Positions 10,218 to 21,556 of a DNA stretch of 64,000 nucleotides are shown here, piece after piece (position 1 is the first letter of the stretch; each line of letters starts with the position of its first letter). This stretch comes from Paramyrothecium sp. XJ0827. Its lineage: Eukaryota > Ascomycota > Sordariomycetes > Hypocreales > Stachybotryaceae. Both the position numbers and the translations under genes were made by a program. The notes under the pieces are model-generated. The model had not been told where the DNA came from, ran no database searches, and worked only from the letters and a program-made list of their open reading frames with translations. The stretch spans positions 434,001 through 498,000 of the forward strand of contig JAJFPB010000001.1 in NCBI GenBank assembly GCA_020881915.1, read 5' to 3'.

Positions 10218-10495
10218 TCTGGGTGCTCGACGCGGCCGCCCCTTGCTGTATGCTTGCGAACTGGGGCGCAGCTTGCCCACCCTTCTGTACAAACATGACT
10301 GGGGCCAGTCGTGGGAATGATTGGTCGCCCTCAAGCTTGGATTCATACTCTGCATTGCCATATCCAAGGTGCGTGTGGAACTCGAGACTGCTCCCCAGAT
10401 TTTCCCCATCAGTGTCCCGTCATTGCAGGTCTGGGCCGTTCGTCTCGGTAGACGGTGGCATGTTCCAGGCTAACCAGTCACAATTGCCTTTGCAG

Positions 10496-12632
10496 GACAA
10501 ACAAACGAAGGCTTGAGAGCACAGGCTTTGATCATGGGGTATCCTCTTCAGCATCCGGGGCCGCGGCTGGTGTAGCTGATGATCAAATCGCGTCTATACT
10601 CGCAAGATTAGGCCGCGTCGAAAAAGAGCTTGAGTTGGTGCAGCCTCGACGTCGCACGGCTAGCTCCTCGACAGATATGGCAGAAACACGATCACTGTTG
10701 GTCCCCGCTATGCAAGGCACGCCGGGAACTCACCGCGATGCATACGAAATGCCACTTGCGCCGTCTGATAACACCCCCATCTATGGGAATCGCGACCGCC
10801 AGACCCATGGCGAAATCATGGAGACCTTGTCGTTGAGGAGGGATCTCTCGCACCCGGAAAACCCACCATTCGGGATGTGGTGGACATATACTATAGAAGA
10901 AACCCTACTGTGGCCAATCCTCAATTACCACGGCAGCGTCAACACTAGCCTGGATGCTATAATGCTCGACCTGCACAGTGATAGCGACGACGAAGAAGAC
11001 GACGAAGAGCACGGGGTGGGTGTTACTCGTGAACGTGTTAGTCGCGGACCACCAAGGTCCAGTCTCAACCAACCCCAACTATACAAGCCAAACAATCTCG
11101 GTCGAAGAGGTCTTGACGATGGCACAATCGTCCCGGAGCTGGTCGAGAGCTTTTTGAGAAATGTTCACACAAAAAGCCCAATGCTTGATCCGGTTGCACT
11201 CCGCACCCAAGTAGAGGGTGTCATTGAGAATGGCATCGGCTGGGACGCTGCCTCATGCCAAATTGTGAGTCGCATCCTCACTGCTCTAACGCCGTACAAG
11301 GTCCTTGATAATAGAAAACTGACTCGATTTGTCCAAACAGTTGCTCGCTTGCGCTCTTGGTGCCATTTCCGAACCGTGGGACACCAATCAACTTACCGAC
11401 TATGTTCGAAGAAAGCCTTCCCCGGACAAATACGCTCTGGCTCAAGAATATTTTGTTGCCGGACAGAAGCGACTGGGTCCTTTGTTCACCCGCTCTTCGT
11501 TGATTGCAGGGCAATGCTTGTTCATGGCGGGCACATACTTCATGTATGTGCAGAAACCAGTTTCCGCCTGGCGCCTGTTCAACGCGGCCTCAATTACATG
11601 CCGTGCATACATCTCCAAGAGATTGGCGCGGGAGAGCATGGGAGCGCCGCCTCAGAGCTCTCGTAGCATTGAGCAACGCCTGTGTTGGAGCTGCTTCAAG
11701 GCAGAACGGTAAGATTGAAAAAAGCCAATTTTCATATTTATCTATACTTACACATAATGTCAAGCGAGGTTGCTTGCGAATTCGGCATGGAAACCTATAG
11801 CCTAAACGTTATTGCCTACTCAACATCCCTACCCACGCCTCCAAACGGCTACGCTCATGGCATGCAGCAGAACTCATCGTCGCCTGGAACCGCGGACGAG
11901 ATGGGCTGGGACACATCTATTTCCACACCCGCCGCTGTACGGTGTGAGCCGTACGAGGATGAATCGTGGTATTTCTTTCTGACCGACATCATGCTTCGAA
12001 AGCTTGAGATGCGAATCGATACTTATTTCCAAGACAAGCGAAGGGAGGCTTATCGACGCGCAGGGGCCGCAGCCGAGGCCTTCTTCAGCAGCTTGCTCGA
12101 GGCGCTGCAAGAATTTGATTATCAGCTGACGTGCTACTATAAATCCCTACCTCCTGCCATGCGGTTTCCGTTGGACGACATGGCGCTCTGCCCAAACGAA
12201 CTGCGGCAGTATTTGCGGTGGAGGTTTCTTAGCGTCCGGCACGATATTTGCTTGCCTGCATTATACATATTGATTCACAATAACGTCTCACAGTGGTCTA
12301 CTGTGATAGTCTCGGGGTTGGTTGATCTAGCTAATGCCTGTCTGGGCATAGACATTGTTTTGCTTGAGACGGCTAGCATGACACACAGGCATCATGGCAC
12401 TTGGCTTATGCTGCGGAAAGGTGTGCGAAGCGCTTTGATACTGGTGGCAGCTCGTAAATTGAGAGCGCAACGTCGTCCCGAACTGAGCAATCTTCAAGTA
12501 CCAGATGATAACACCTGCAAATCTGGGTCCCAAGAGTTGATGAAAGGGCTGGGTTACTGGGCGGCAGAATCCAGGGACTGCGCGACATACTTATCAATGC
12601 TGCCCCCACTACATACAGATTTTCAGCTCTGA
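10496..12632 (+). CDS. Fungal-specific transcription factor TF1, 5' end unresolved
   Basis: Deduced exons are (start unknown, at or before 10496)-11264, 11341-11708 and 11765-12632. The introns are 76 and 56 bp, with GTGAGT and GTAAGA donors, and all phases agree. From the ATG at 10677 alone it would encode 607 residues. However, a coiled-coil segment typical of the linker after a Zn2Cys6 cluster is already coding at about 10590-10645, so an upstream exon is likely. A splice acceptor (TTGCAG) lies at 10490-10495. The middle and C-terminal parts match the fungal transcription factor (MHR) type, with the 'S-C-Q-I-L-L-A-C-A-L-G' block and an acidic D/E tract near 10985. No intact C6 zinc cluster was found upstream. 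TF2, which faces it tail to tail, shares the same 'E-N-G-x-x-W-D-A-x-S-C' block, so the two look paralogous. Probably a regulator of the sugar genes around it. Confidence 0.75.
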
Positions 12633-12717
12633 ATGCTAGAGACTTTGGCTCACAATAAGACGGAAATGTTCCTTGAACCCGATCCAGCAGGAGAGAGTGG
12701 CTAAGACATGCTAGTAT

Positions 12718-15151
12718 TCAAGTGTCCTCGAATACACTATGGAGAATGCTCAGATACGCCTCGGCCGTGTCAGGGCACAATGTGTCCCTTGCCAAAAAAT
12801 TCTCCACCATGTTAATTATGGGTAGAATGCTTGCGCGGCTTGCTGAAGAAGACGCATGCTCGCCCTCTCTGTCGTTTTGAAGCCCGCGATCGGCCGCGAC
12901 AAGCATCAATGCCAAGGTGATGAGACTATGTCTCTTGAGGCACCCCATTTCAAGTAAAAGCGGCTCTTGAGAATCCAAGATGAGCCGTATCCTCAATTCC
13001 ACCAACTCTCGGTGTGTCTGACTTAGCTGGTGGAAGCGAAGGGCAAGGTGTCGGCCTAAAACGCTGTGGAGCGAGCCCTGATCGTCTGGCGAAGAAGTGA
13101 TAGCATCCTGGAGAGCTTTTATATGCAGGAGCATGTAGAGTGCAGGTCGCAGAATCAACTCCTCTGTCTCAAGGTACGACGACTGCAATCGAACTCGCTG
13201 GTAATCCTGTCTTTCAACGGCCATTTGGTCGCCACGAGTGACCAGCTCTGAAGTTGTTGGGAAGTGAAGGCGCCGCGGCAACTTGGTATGCCAGGTTGCG
13301 ATGGCCTTTTGCAATGAGACAATATTGTCATGAAGAACACAGACATCATTTATGGACATGGTACGGCCCAAGGTTGTGAAATTGGCCAAACCGCGTTGCC
13401 GAATCTGGAGCAACGCCAGGTCGGCTGACTCGACCAGTTCCTGCCCAGCACCTTGATCTGCGTTGCGCTCATCTCTAATTTCATCCTCTTCCAAACCCGG
13501 GATCATGGCTTCCATGTCGTGTCTAAAGTTGAGGACATAGCTCGTAGGGGTGTACGGGAGATAAAGCTCATAGCGTAGCCGACTAGATTGACCAACCACC
13601 AGAATCGTTAGCCATGATTAAAAACAAAAGAGTGTAGAGTAGAGAGGTTACGAGCTGTTCCAATAAAAGCCCCCCCAAAAAAGAGCGAAGAGGTTCCCTA
13701 AGCATAAGAAATCGTTTTCTTACCAAAGCATTTTTAGGCAGCCTACACGTATGCTCAGACGCAGTGCAGACTGCGTCTCTGACACTGACGCAATTGCAGA
13801 GATGGGACTCTGGTCCAGAGAGTCGCTCTGATCCAGCGACGACAAACAACTGCTAAACATTCTCCACGAGGCATGGGGTTCTGACATATAAAGATGCCAT
13901 ATCCTAAGGTTCCCTTATACGTTAGCTATTCTAGCTCGAAAGAATATGGCTTTCATAGTGTGAAATCCATGGTAGGGCGGATAAAGCCACTCACCCAGCC
14001 AGGAATTGGCATTGTGCTGCTAAATCGCCAGAGCCTGATATCGCCCAGCTTAGACGTTTCCTCGCCATATTCCAGTATCGCAGCGCAGGTGTCGTACAGC
14101 GCTCAGCCGTAGCATAGCGTACGGCCAGTTCGTCATCAGAAATCCTTCGTAGCTGGTTGTCCTGATGTTGATGATCTTGTTCTTGTGTGGACGTGAGACT
14201 TGCCAACGCAGCGACGAGAAGAACCAGGCACGATGTAGCATCCCATAGCACCCCGTTTTCAGCAATGTCGAAAATGTATTTTTGAAGCTTAGCCGTCGCG
14301 AGAATCGGCATGGCCTGCAAGTATCGAGTCTCGAACGTGGCGGCTAACGCAAGTAAATCGCGGGAGGCACAGCTAGCACTCTCTCGACCCGACAACCGCT
14401 CTATTCGTGACTGACTTTCACGTTGGGAGAATGGTGAACGTAACGAGAGCCGATCGGCCTGACCGTTATCCTTTGAGAAGATGTCCCAATCCAGCATGGA
14501 AGGTAGACTGGTGACGGGTCCAGGATTTACGATGAGGACTTGGTCAAGATCTACTTCTTTTGCTGCTGTTCGTAATCTCTTGCGAAAACTTTGATCGTCA
14601 CGGCCCTCTAGCGCCGTGATGGCATCGGCGAAGTTGTTGTCATTCATGGGGTCATGCGACTCGACACGGACGTCCCTGCTGCGGGCATGATGTGCTACAG
14701 CGTCTAGGATCCTCTGTCCCCATTCATCGAGGGAGGTGGTTCTGGAAAACACCGGAGGCGGCGGATAGTGAGCCACAGACTTCAACAACCAGAAGCATGT
14801 TAATTGGAATGCTTACGTCGGCTGGGAAGAGTTGGATGAGATGGTCGTTGTAGTATATTCGCAGTTGATGCCAACTCTGGAGCAGTATTCGCAGGTTGGT
14901 TGGTGTCCGCTACAGCGGGTTTTGCGACTGCGGCAGGCCAGACATGCCACGGCTATACGAATTGAGCCGACGTCGCCGCCGCCGCCGCCATGCACGGCGG
15001 TGTCCCGGGGCCGCTTACGGTTCACAGGCCCTGGCGGAACTTGCCGGCTCGGATTGTTCGCAGCAATTTCGATTTCTGCCGGAATTGTGCCTGAGCCTCG
15101 GCAATCGACACGAGACCTTAGCCAGTCGCCATGGGATTCCATCTCATCCAT
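12718..15151 (-). CDS. Zn2Cys6 transcription factor TF2
   Basis: Four exons are deduced: 15151-14817, 14741-13995, 13903-13724 and 13582-12718. The introns are 75, 91 and 141 bp and the total is 708 residues. The ATG at 15151 is the first in-frame ATG. A complete Zn2Cys6 cluster lies at residues 70-97 with pattern C-x2-C-x6-C-x6-C-x2-C-x6-C, preceded by a basic K-R-P-R-D stretch and a polyglycine run. The rest is a fungal-specific transcription factor domain with the 'E-N-G-V-L-W-D-A-T-S-C-L-V-L-L' block. It is expected to be a nuclear, CGG-binding regulator. Its start lies 567 bp from the divergent GH78-1 gene, so the two may share a promoter and TF2 is the best candidate activator of the rhamnosidase genes (inference). 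Exon 3 is the least certain splice choice. Confidence 0.87.
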
Positions 15152-15718
15152 TGCCACTAGAGAGCGAGCAATCGTGATGGCGCGATGTGGGTGAGTGAGC
15201 GGAAACAAGTTTGACTTTCGGGCTTGCCCCGAGTTAAACGGGTCAAACTAGATGGCATTCGCCATTACATAAATGATATTATGGAGACAGTGGCCCCTAA
15301 CTACGATAGCGCAGGATTAGACAGAGACGCTGCTAAGATGCTGCGGTAGTGTCTGATCTCGCGTGGGGTTCGGCGCTGCCCCGATCCCTGCCTTATTCCC
15401 GTCCTGTCCCTAACTAGTTCCAGTTCAACTCCAGGATATCCACCTTCTCCAGGCCTACGAGGCTTCCAAGAGCTGGTGATTAACTTAAATTGATCACAGA
15501 CATGAGATTAGAAGCAGAAACTTTGCCAGAAGAAGCAAGCCCCTTCTTTTTGTCCTCACCCTTTCACTGCACAGTAAGCACGAGACATCGTGTATGAGCC
15601 CTCAGCACAACCTGGACGGATAGAGGTCCTGCTTACAGTGAGCATTCAGACAATTTCCAACTTGTTCTCTTTGCAACCATAAGGTCTTCATCTTGAGCCT
15701 TGCTCTGGTCTGCCTACC
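15152..15718. promoter_or_regulatory. Bidirectional promoter, TF2 / GH78-1
   Basis: The 567 bp between two divergent starts hold no ORF of note. A GTGGGG on the plus strand at 15363-15368 fits the CreA consensus SYGGRG. No convincing TATA box was seen. Confidence 0.5.
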
Positions 15719-18554
15719 ATGGTCACCATTGATCGCGTCCAGTTTGAGCATCATCGCGACGCCATAGGCATCAATGAGCCCGAGCCGAGAATATCATGGC
15801 GATTCTGCGACAATGAAGGCACGGCTGGGTGGATGCAAGCGGCGTATCAAGTTGAAGTCACAAAGATTGACTCTTCCGAAACCCAAAGCTATCTGGTCAA
15901 GTCGAGCAGGTCCAACTTGGCGCCTTGGCCAAGTCAGCCACTGAAGTCAGGCGAGTCCGCATCCGTGCGAGTGCGTGCTTTTCGACGCAGTGATTCGACC
16001 GACCGGAATGAGTTTCGAGATGTCGATGCGACTCCTTGGTCACACTCGGAGATTGTTGAAGCTGGTCTCATTAGCAGAGCTGACTGGAATGGCTCATCCA
16101 TGATCACGTCTGCCACTGCCATCGACAAGTCGCTGCCAAAGCAGCCTCAGCTCTTTCGGAGGACATTCTCTATGGAAGGAGCCACCATCAGCAAGGCAGG
16201 ACTGTACATAACCGCTCATGGGATTTATGAAGCACATATCAATGGTACCCGCGTGGGGGATGAAGTACTAGCTCCGGGGTGGACTAGCTACAAGCACAGA
16301 CTGGTGTATCAGACATTTGATGTTACCGATCTTATCCGAGAGGGACAGAATGCCATAGGAGTCCAGGTCGCTGAAGGCTGGTTCAGCGGCCGCCTTGGAT
16401 TTCTTGGAGGAAGTCGAAACATTTGGGGAGACGAAATTGGCTTTGTTGCGAAGCTAATCATTGAGGCGGGTGACTCAATCAGAACCGTTATCAACACTGA
16501 TGGAGATTGGAAGTCAAGCACGGGTAGTCTCATTACAGCAGAGATTTACGATGGCGAGGTTTGAGATCTATCCTTGGAACCTAGCGGATGGCGAACGACA
16601 GCTTGCGATGACAAAGCATGGAAACCGGTTGCGTCCAAAGCCTTCCCAAGCGCAGCTCTAGTTGCACCCGACGGACCACCGGTTAGGATCACCGACACTT
16701 TGCCGGCTGCCTCCAGCTTTCTCACCCCTTCCGGAAAGCTTGTGATAGATTTCGCCCAGAACATTGTCGGCTGGGTCCGGATTCAGCTTCATGGACCTAA
16801 GGGTCATATTGTCAAGCTGCTGTACACCGAGGAGTTGGAGAACGGCGAGGTTGCCACGCGGCGTCTTCGAATCTGCAAGGCTACTGACACCATCATTCTA
16901 TCTGGGGAAAGTCAGCTGTGGGAGCCTAAGTTTACCTTTCATGGCTTCCGTTACGTGAAAATCGAAGGTCTCTCGAGTACGCCTGCCGACTTTGAACTAT
17001 CTCGAATTACTGCTGTTGTTGTCCACACGGATATGGAGCAGACTGGGTGGTTCGACTGCTCAAATTCTTTGCTCAATCAGCTTCACAGTAAGTCTCATTT
17101 CATGACTCCCCTTTCTTGCATATGAAGCACTACTGTTCTGCACGATTCGAAAACATCCCATGCTAATCTATCATCTCTGGCTAGAAAACATACAATGGGG
17201 CATGCGGGGCAACTTCCTTAGCATTCCCACGGACTGCCCTCAGCGTGATGAGCGTCTCGGCTGGACGGGTGATATCCACGTCTTTGGCCCAACAGCGGGC
17301 TATCTATACGACGTGTCCGGGATGCTCCAAGGCTGGTTGAAAGACCTTGCAGAGGAACAGCTGCGGGACCATGGATCCTGTCCGCCATTCTTCTGTCCCG
17401 ATGTCCCCGTTGACGATACGCGCTATCCCACTGCAATTTGGGGTGACGTGACTGTGGGTTTGCCCTGGACTCTCTACGATATATACGGGGACGAGGCGAT
17501 TTTGAGTCAGCAAATGGAGAGTATGCAGGCCTGGCTTGATAAGGGAATTCCGCATGACGAAAATACTGGTCTCTGGGCTGAGGACTCGTATCAGTTCGGT
17601 GACTGGCTTGACCCCTTGGCGCCTCCTGATGACCCTGGAAACTCAATCACAGATCCTCAACTCGTGGCCAATGCGTATCTAGTACACATAACCGCCCTAA
17701 TGGAAAGGATTTGTCTGGCTCTGGGACGAGGTGGACTCGCTGACCAATACGCCAAATCGGCCGCTACCATCAAAGATGCCTTCCAGAAGCGCTACATAAC
17801 AACGGAGGGCCGTACTGTCGCTGACACTCAAACTGCCCTCGCTCTCTGTATTCATTTCGGTCTTTTCGAAAATTCGAGACAGGAAAAGACTGCAGCTGCT
17901 CGGTTGAAACATCTCATCCTACGTAATTCCCGGTTCAAGATCGCGACAGGCTTCGCTGGCCCACCAATCATTGGACATGCTCTTTCACGTGTGGGAGAGA
18001 CTCAGCTGTTCTATCGAATGCTATATCATCGCAAGTTGCCAAGCTGGCTTTATCAGGTGACGATGGGCGCGACCACCATGTGGGAGCGCTGGGATAGCAA
18101 ACTCCCTGACGGAAGCATAAACCCTGGCGAGATGACGAGCTTTAATCATTATGCACTGGGGGCAGTTGCAAATTGGATGCACAGCAACATCGGCGGCTTG
18201 GTAGCACTTGAACCAGGATGGCGACGATTCCGCGTTGCGCCTGTGCCCGGCGGCGACCTCACGCATGCGACTGCCGAGTTCCTCAGTCCTTATGGCCTCA
18301 TCTCTGCCAAATGGAAACTAGTTGAAGATAGTGAAACCGGAAGCACGCAATTTTGCTTGTCTGTTCGAGTCCCACCCAATACGTCTGCTCACATCGTTCT
18401 TCCACAAGAGGCTCGCGCAACTGGCCAAGACTGTCAGCACGAGATAGCTGTTTCTTCTGGTTTCCACGAATTCAAGAGGCAGTATAGACGTCCTCAATGG
18501 CCTCCGCTGCCATTGTATCCCCAATTCTATCCCCACGATGACGACGAGCCATAA
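15719..18554 (+). pseudogene. GH78 alpha-L-rhamnosidase with in-frame TGA (GH78-1)
   Basis: Exons are 15719-17087 and 17185-18554, with a 97-bp intron (GTAAGT...CTAG). Together they give 913 codons including the final stop. Codon 282 (16562-16564) is TGA. The same frame continues with clear GH78 sequence on both sides of it, so this is a nonsense change and not a frameshift. The protein follows the family order: an N-terminal beta-sandwich, then the (alpha/alpha)6 barrel with the diagnostic 'T-D-C-P-Q-R-D-E-R-L-G-W-T-G-D' block, 'F-G-D-W-L-D-P', and a histidine-containing 'M-T-S-F-N-H-Y-A' block. No signal peptide is present, so it would be cytosolic. It would remove terminal alpha-L-rhamnose from plant glycosides. 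An intron hiding the TGA was tested and does not keep phase. GH78-2 (27991-30795) is an intact relative. Confidence 0.87.
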
Positions 18555-18920
18555 AGAACGATAGAAGATAATAAGTACATACACATTGATAGGTATGCAG
18601 TGTTGCGTTCAGTGCAGATATATAGAGAAGATAGCGCATTCGTAACAATAACTTAGAGTGTCAATATCTCGTATATCCGTCACATTCATCACTTTCTTCA
18701 AAAGTAAAACTACGACCTCAAGGTATCGGTAGTCCCCGTAAACATACAGACAGAATCAGCTGCGCATTGAATGTACATAACAAAGACTGATTTCCAGAAC
18801 CTAAATTCCCAATTGAAATCCCATACCAAAGTATAAACATTGAAATAACCAAGGGAAATACACTCGAAAATCGCTTGAAATCCCTCCAAAAGAGCACATC
18901 TGCTTAAAAGTCTGCTTCAC
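18555..18920. other. Intergenic region between convergent genes
   Basis: 366 bp between the 3' ends of GH78-1 and GH16. Nothing beyond probable 3' untranslated sequence is seen. Confidence 0.6.
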
Positions 18921-19808
18921 TCAAGAGTTATAAACCGCAATGTACTCAGCCTGCAGCTGGCCACCAGAAGCCGTAGTGGCCAAAGGCGTAGCGCTGCCGT
19001 AGTTATTGTTCGGAAAAGCTCCACCAATAGCAAGGTTGAGCAGAATGAAGTGTGGGTTGTGAACGGCCTGTGCCCAGACGTCAGAGGGAACGTCCGTGGA
19101 GACAATCTGCCAGAACAGAATTCCGTCCAGGAACCAGCGGATGGCTTCGAGAGACTGAGTGCGGTCCACCTCGAAAGTGTAAGTGTGGAAATTGCCCTGC
19201 AGAGGAGGACTGCCCCCATCACGCCAACCCACAAGGCCGTCTGTCTCGCGGCATGGTCCGCCAGGGTTGACACCGCAATGCAAAACGCCCCAGACACGAT
19301 TGATGCCATTGACGTTCTCCATCATATCAAACTCACCCACCGAGGGCCAGTTCCAATAGTTGCCTCGGTAGCTTCTTCCGAGAGTCCAAAAGGCAGGCCA
19401 GTAGCCAATTGCATTGCTACCAACAGCAGGCAAGCTGAGACTAGCTTGGATACGCATGCGGCCACCAGGGCGACAGACGAAATCAGAGCGCTGGGTTTCA
19501 ATGCGGGCTGAGGTCCAGCCACCGCTAGCATCTCTTAAAGCAGTGATCTGAAGAGCACCGTTGCCGTTAAGTCGCAAGTTGCGGGAGTTGCTAGTGTAGA
19601 CCTGAATCTCGCCAGTACCCCAGTTGGCGGGGCCGCCTGGATAGGACGTGCCAGTGTCGACAATCCAGTTGGAAGGGTTGGGAAGCGAGTTTGCGGATCC
19701 AATGAAGTCGTCACTCCAGGTGAGACTGAACCCAGGGATAGTAGGGACAGCAGCTTGGCTGACCGCCAGGCTTGCCAACATGGCAGAGGCAATCCTGTAT
19801 AGACCCAT
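18921..19808 (-). CDS. Secreted GH16 endo-1,3(4)-beta-glucanase-like protein
   Basis: A single-exon gene of 295 residues. The ATG at 19808 is chosen because it starts a clean signal peptide (about residues 1-19, ending in S-Q-A), while the longer upstream frame adds a Ser/Thr-rich stretch with no signal. The catalytic GH16 motif E-F-D-M-M-E is at residues 159-164, with Glu159 as nucleophile, Asp161 as helper and Glu164 as acid/base. The preceding 'W-P-A-F-W-T-L' strand and the C-terminal 'L-N-L-A-I-G-G' strand are also typical. It should hydrolyse mixed-linkage or 1,3-beta-glucans outside the cell or in the wall. The family also includes transglycosylases, so the exact activity is open. It is the only clearly secreted glycosidase in the region. 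Confidence 0.9.
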   Translation of the reverse strand: MGLYRIASAMLASLAVSQAAVPTIPGFSLTWSDDFIGSANSLPNPSNWIVDTGTSYPGGPANWGTGEIQVYTSNSRNLRLNGNGALQITALRDASGGWTSARIETQRSDFVCRPGGRMRIQASLSLPAVGSNAIGYWPAFWTLGRSYRGNYWNWPSVGEFDMMENVNGINRVWGVLHCGVNPGGPCRETDGLVGWRDGGSPPLQGNFHTYTFEVDRTQSLEAIRWFLDGILFWQIVSTDVPSDVWAQAVHNPHFILLNLAIGGAFPNNNYGSATPLATTASGGQLQAEYIAVYNS

Positions 19809-21556
19809 GCTGCTTGAATGAGTTGAGGATGTGGAAGAAGCAATGGTAAAATGATATTGCGACAGTCTGCGGGAAGCTTGTGATGGTGAATATAGGCTTG
19901 TCGGCAAGAGAAATGTCTTGCGTAGAACCAGAGCACCCTTTTTATGTCAAGAACTCCGGGTCACTTGAGGTTCGATCTGGAGCGGTTGACAATAATGACC
20001 TGTCGATAGATTGCATGCAGTCTATTGCACCGAACTCACCGCAAGCGCTCCAACTAAAACGGTTCGGCTTAAGTAGCTGGCATTGAAAACGGGCCTTTCA
20101 CAAGGTGACGAGACAACATGACCGAGGTTGCCCCAGATGAAGCAGGTTCAAAACGGATAATTTTCGTGCTTGCCAAGTTGTGGACAGCTTAACATATCAC
20201 CGCCAAGCTTTCTCGTCCACTCACAACGCCAGCTATTGGACATTCTTGGTTGGCCAGATGTCCACAACGTCGGATTCTGGCCTGAAAGTGTCGGGGTTCA
20301 TACACCGACGACAAAAGAAATTCGGGCCTTTTTGACCTCACCTGGCTGGCTAAGCTAGTGGAGAGGGCCACGATCCTTGTATAGGAGGCATGCCACGCGA
20401 TCATGTCATTTTTCTGGATGTAACCTTGCGTTGTGGGGATTTGAACGCGGTCAATTGAGACTCGGGTCAGGTAAGCGCACAACGGTTATCGATACAGCAG
20501 CAGGTCGATCAAATCTGCTAGATCAGCAAATGAAAGACTGGCTGTTGAGCTGATCGTACGGCTTCGGCTATCGTGGCATTGGGATTGGCACATGCTAAGC
20601 ATTCTGGCATCTGCAAGCCGAGATGGTGCCTGATTCCCATGGGGTACTCCTCAATCCAGAATCGGACTCAGTCCCTCCGAGTCTTCTAACTGGTGCGATG
20701 TGCCTGACCCTGCCAGGGGGTGGCACATGTAGTGCGGGGATACATTAGGGTTGCATGCACCCTGCAAGCTAGAGCATATCAGACCAAGCTCACGGGAGCG
20801 GTAACTGTACGTGGTAGGTGGAAATCAGACAGTGGGAACTACGATAATAGCTCAAATATAACCAAGTAATATAGGCCAAAGCTATACTCAATCTACTCAG
20901 TCTGGCCGGTGCGCATGGGGCTGGTTGGTGTAACGTGGTCGGTGTAGCCCCTAACATTGCTGCCATGTTAGACACTAAATTGCATGAATAGACCAAACTC
21001 AGGCAAGGGGCCGAGGCAAACTGGGCCCGACTAGGTCAAGTTGAAGTCGAACTAAATCCTGTTATGGAAAATGGTCTCCAATTCCAGAATCGTAGGCATT
21101 GCGGCTTTTCCATGAGAGCAATAGTAACTATAAAGAATTGCAGTGCACAACTTCCACCTGCTTGTGTCCTTGCTTTTGTCCTTGCTTTTGTCCTTCTGAA
21201 CTTTCAATACCCACCCAGATGTCTCTCAAGGAGACAACTCAAGAGGTCAGGGTCTACCACAGGGCGAAGCCTTGGTCGGGTCCCCACGTATCCCGGTATC
21301 CGACAGCAAAAGGCTGGCGAAGTGTAGGAGCATTATATAGCGGTAGTCAGGCTTTATGAGGGGAGAACAGCGAGACACGCTTGAAATGGCCGATTTCCTG
21401 TTCCTTATTATACCTCTAGGGTCGGAGGCACAGGTCAATCACAGCAGTGGTCGCGGTACTACATGATGTTTGAGAGCACCCAGAAAAGTCTGGAATTGTT
21501 AACTCTGCCAATAATGGCATGAGACTATCTGGAAGCCGTAGATTCTCTATGCAAAG
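19809..21556. other. Gene-poor spacer, 1.75 kb
   Basis: No supported gene. The GH16 promoter lies at the left end, with a CATAAAAAGG TATA-like sequence on the minus strand near 19940. The rest contains short ORFs without family features and a small tandem repeat at 21165-21195. Confidence 0.5.
21165..21195 (+). repeat. Short tandem repeat, 12-bp unit
   Basis: About 2.6 copies of TGTCCTTGCTTT follow one another. No function is apparent. Confidence 0.8.

Larger units (their letters stand above)
9359..10495. other. Divergent promoter region, MFS-1 / TF1
   Basis: About 1.1 kb without a supported gene. It must hold the promoter of MFS-1 (minus strand) and the missing first exon and promoter of TF1 (plus strand). 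Several ORFs here are cysteine-containing but do not form a Zn2Cys6 pattern. A near-palindrome occurs at 10205-10217. Confidence 0.5.

Noticed and set aside
16562..16620. An intron removing the TGA in GH78-1 (GT at 16559)
   Set aside because: Candidate acceptors either give an intron under 30 bp or break the reading phase, and the removed sequence looks coding.
21165..21195. Short 12-bp tandem repeat considered as a CRISPR-like or regulatory array
   Set aside because: Under three contiguous copies with no spacers; a simple minisatellite.
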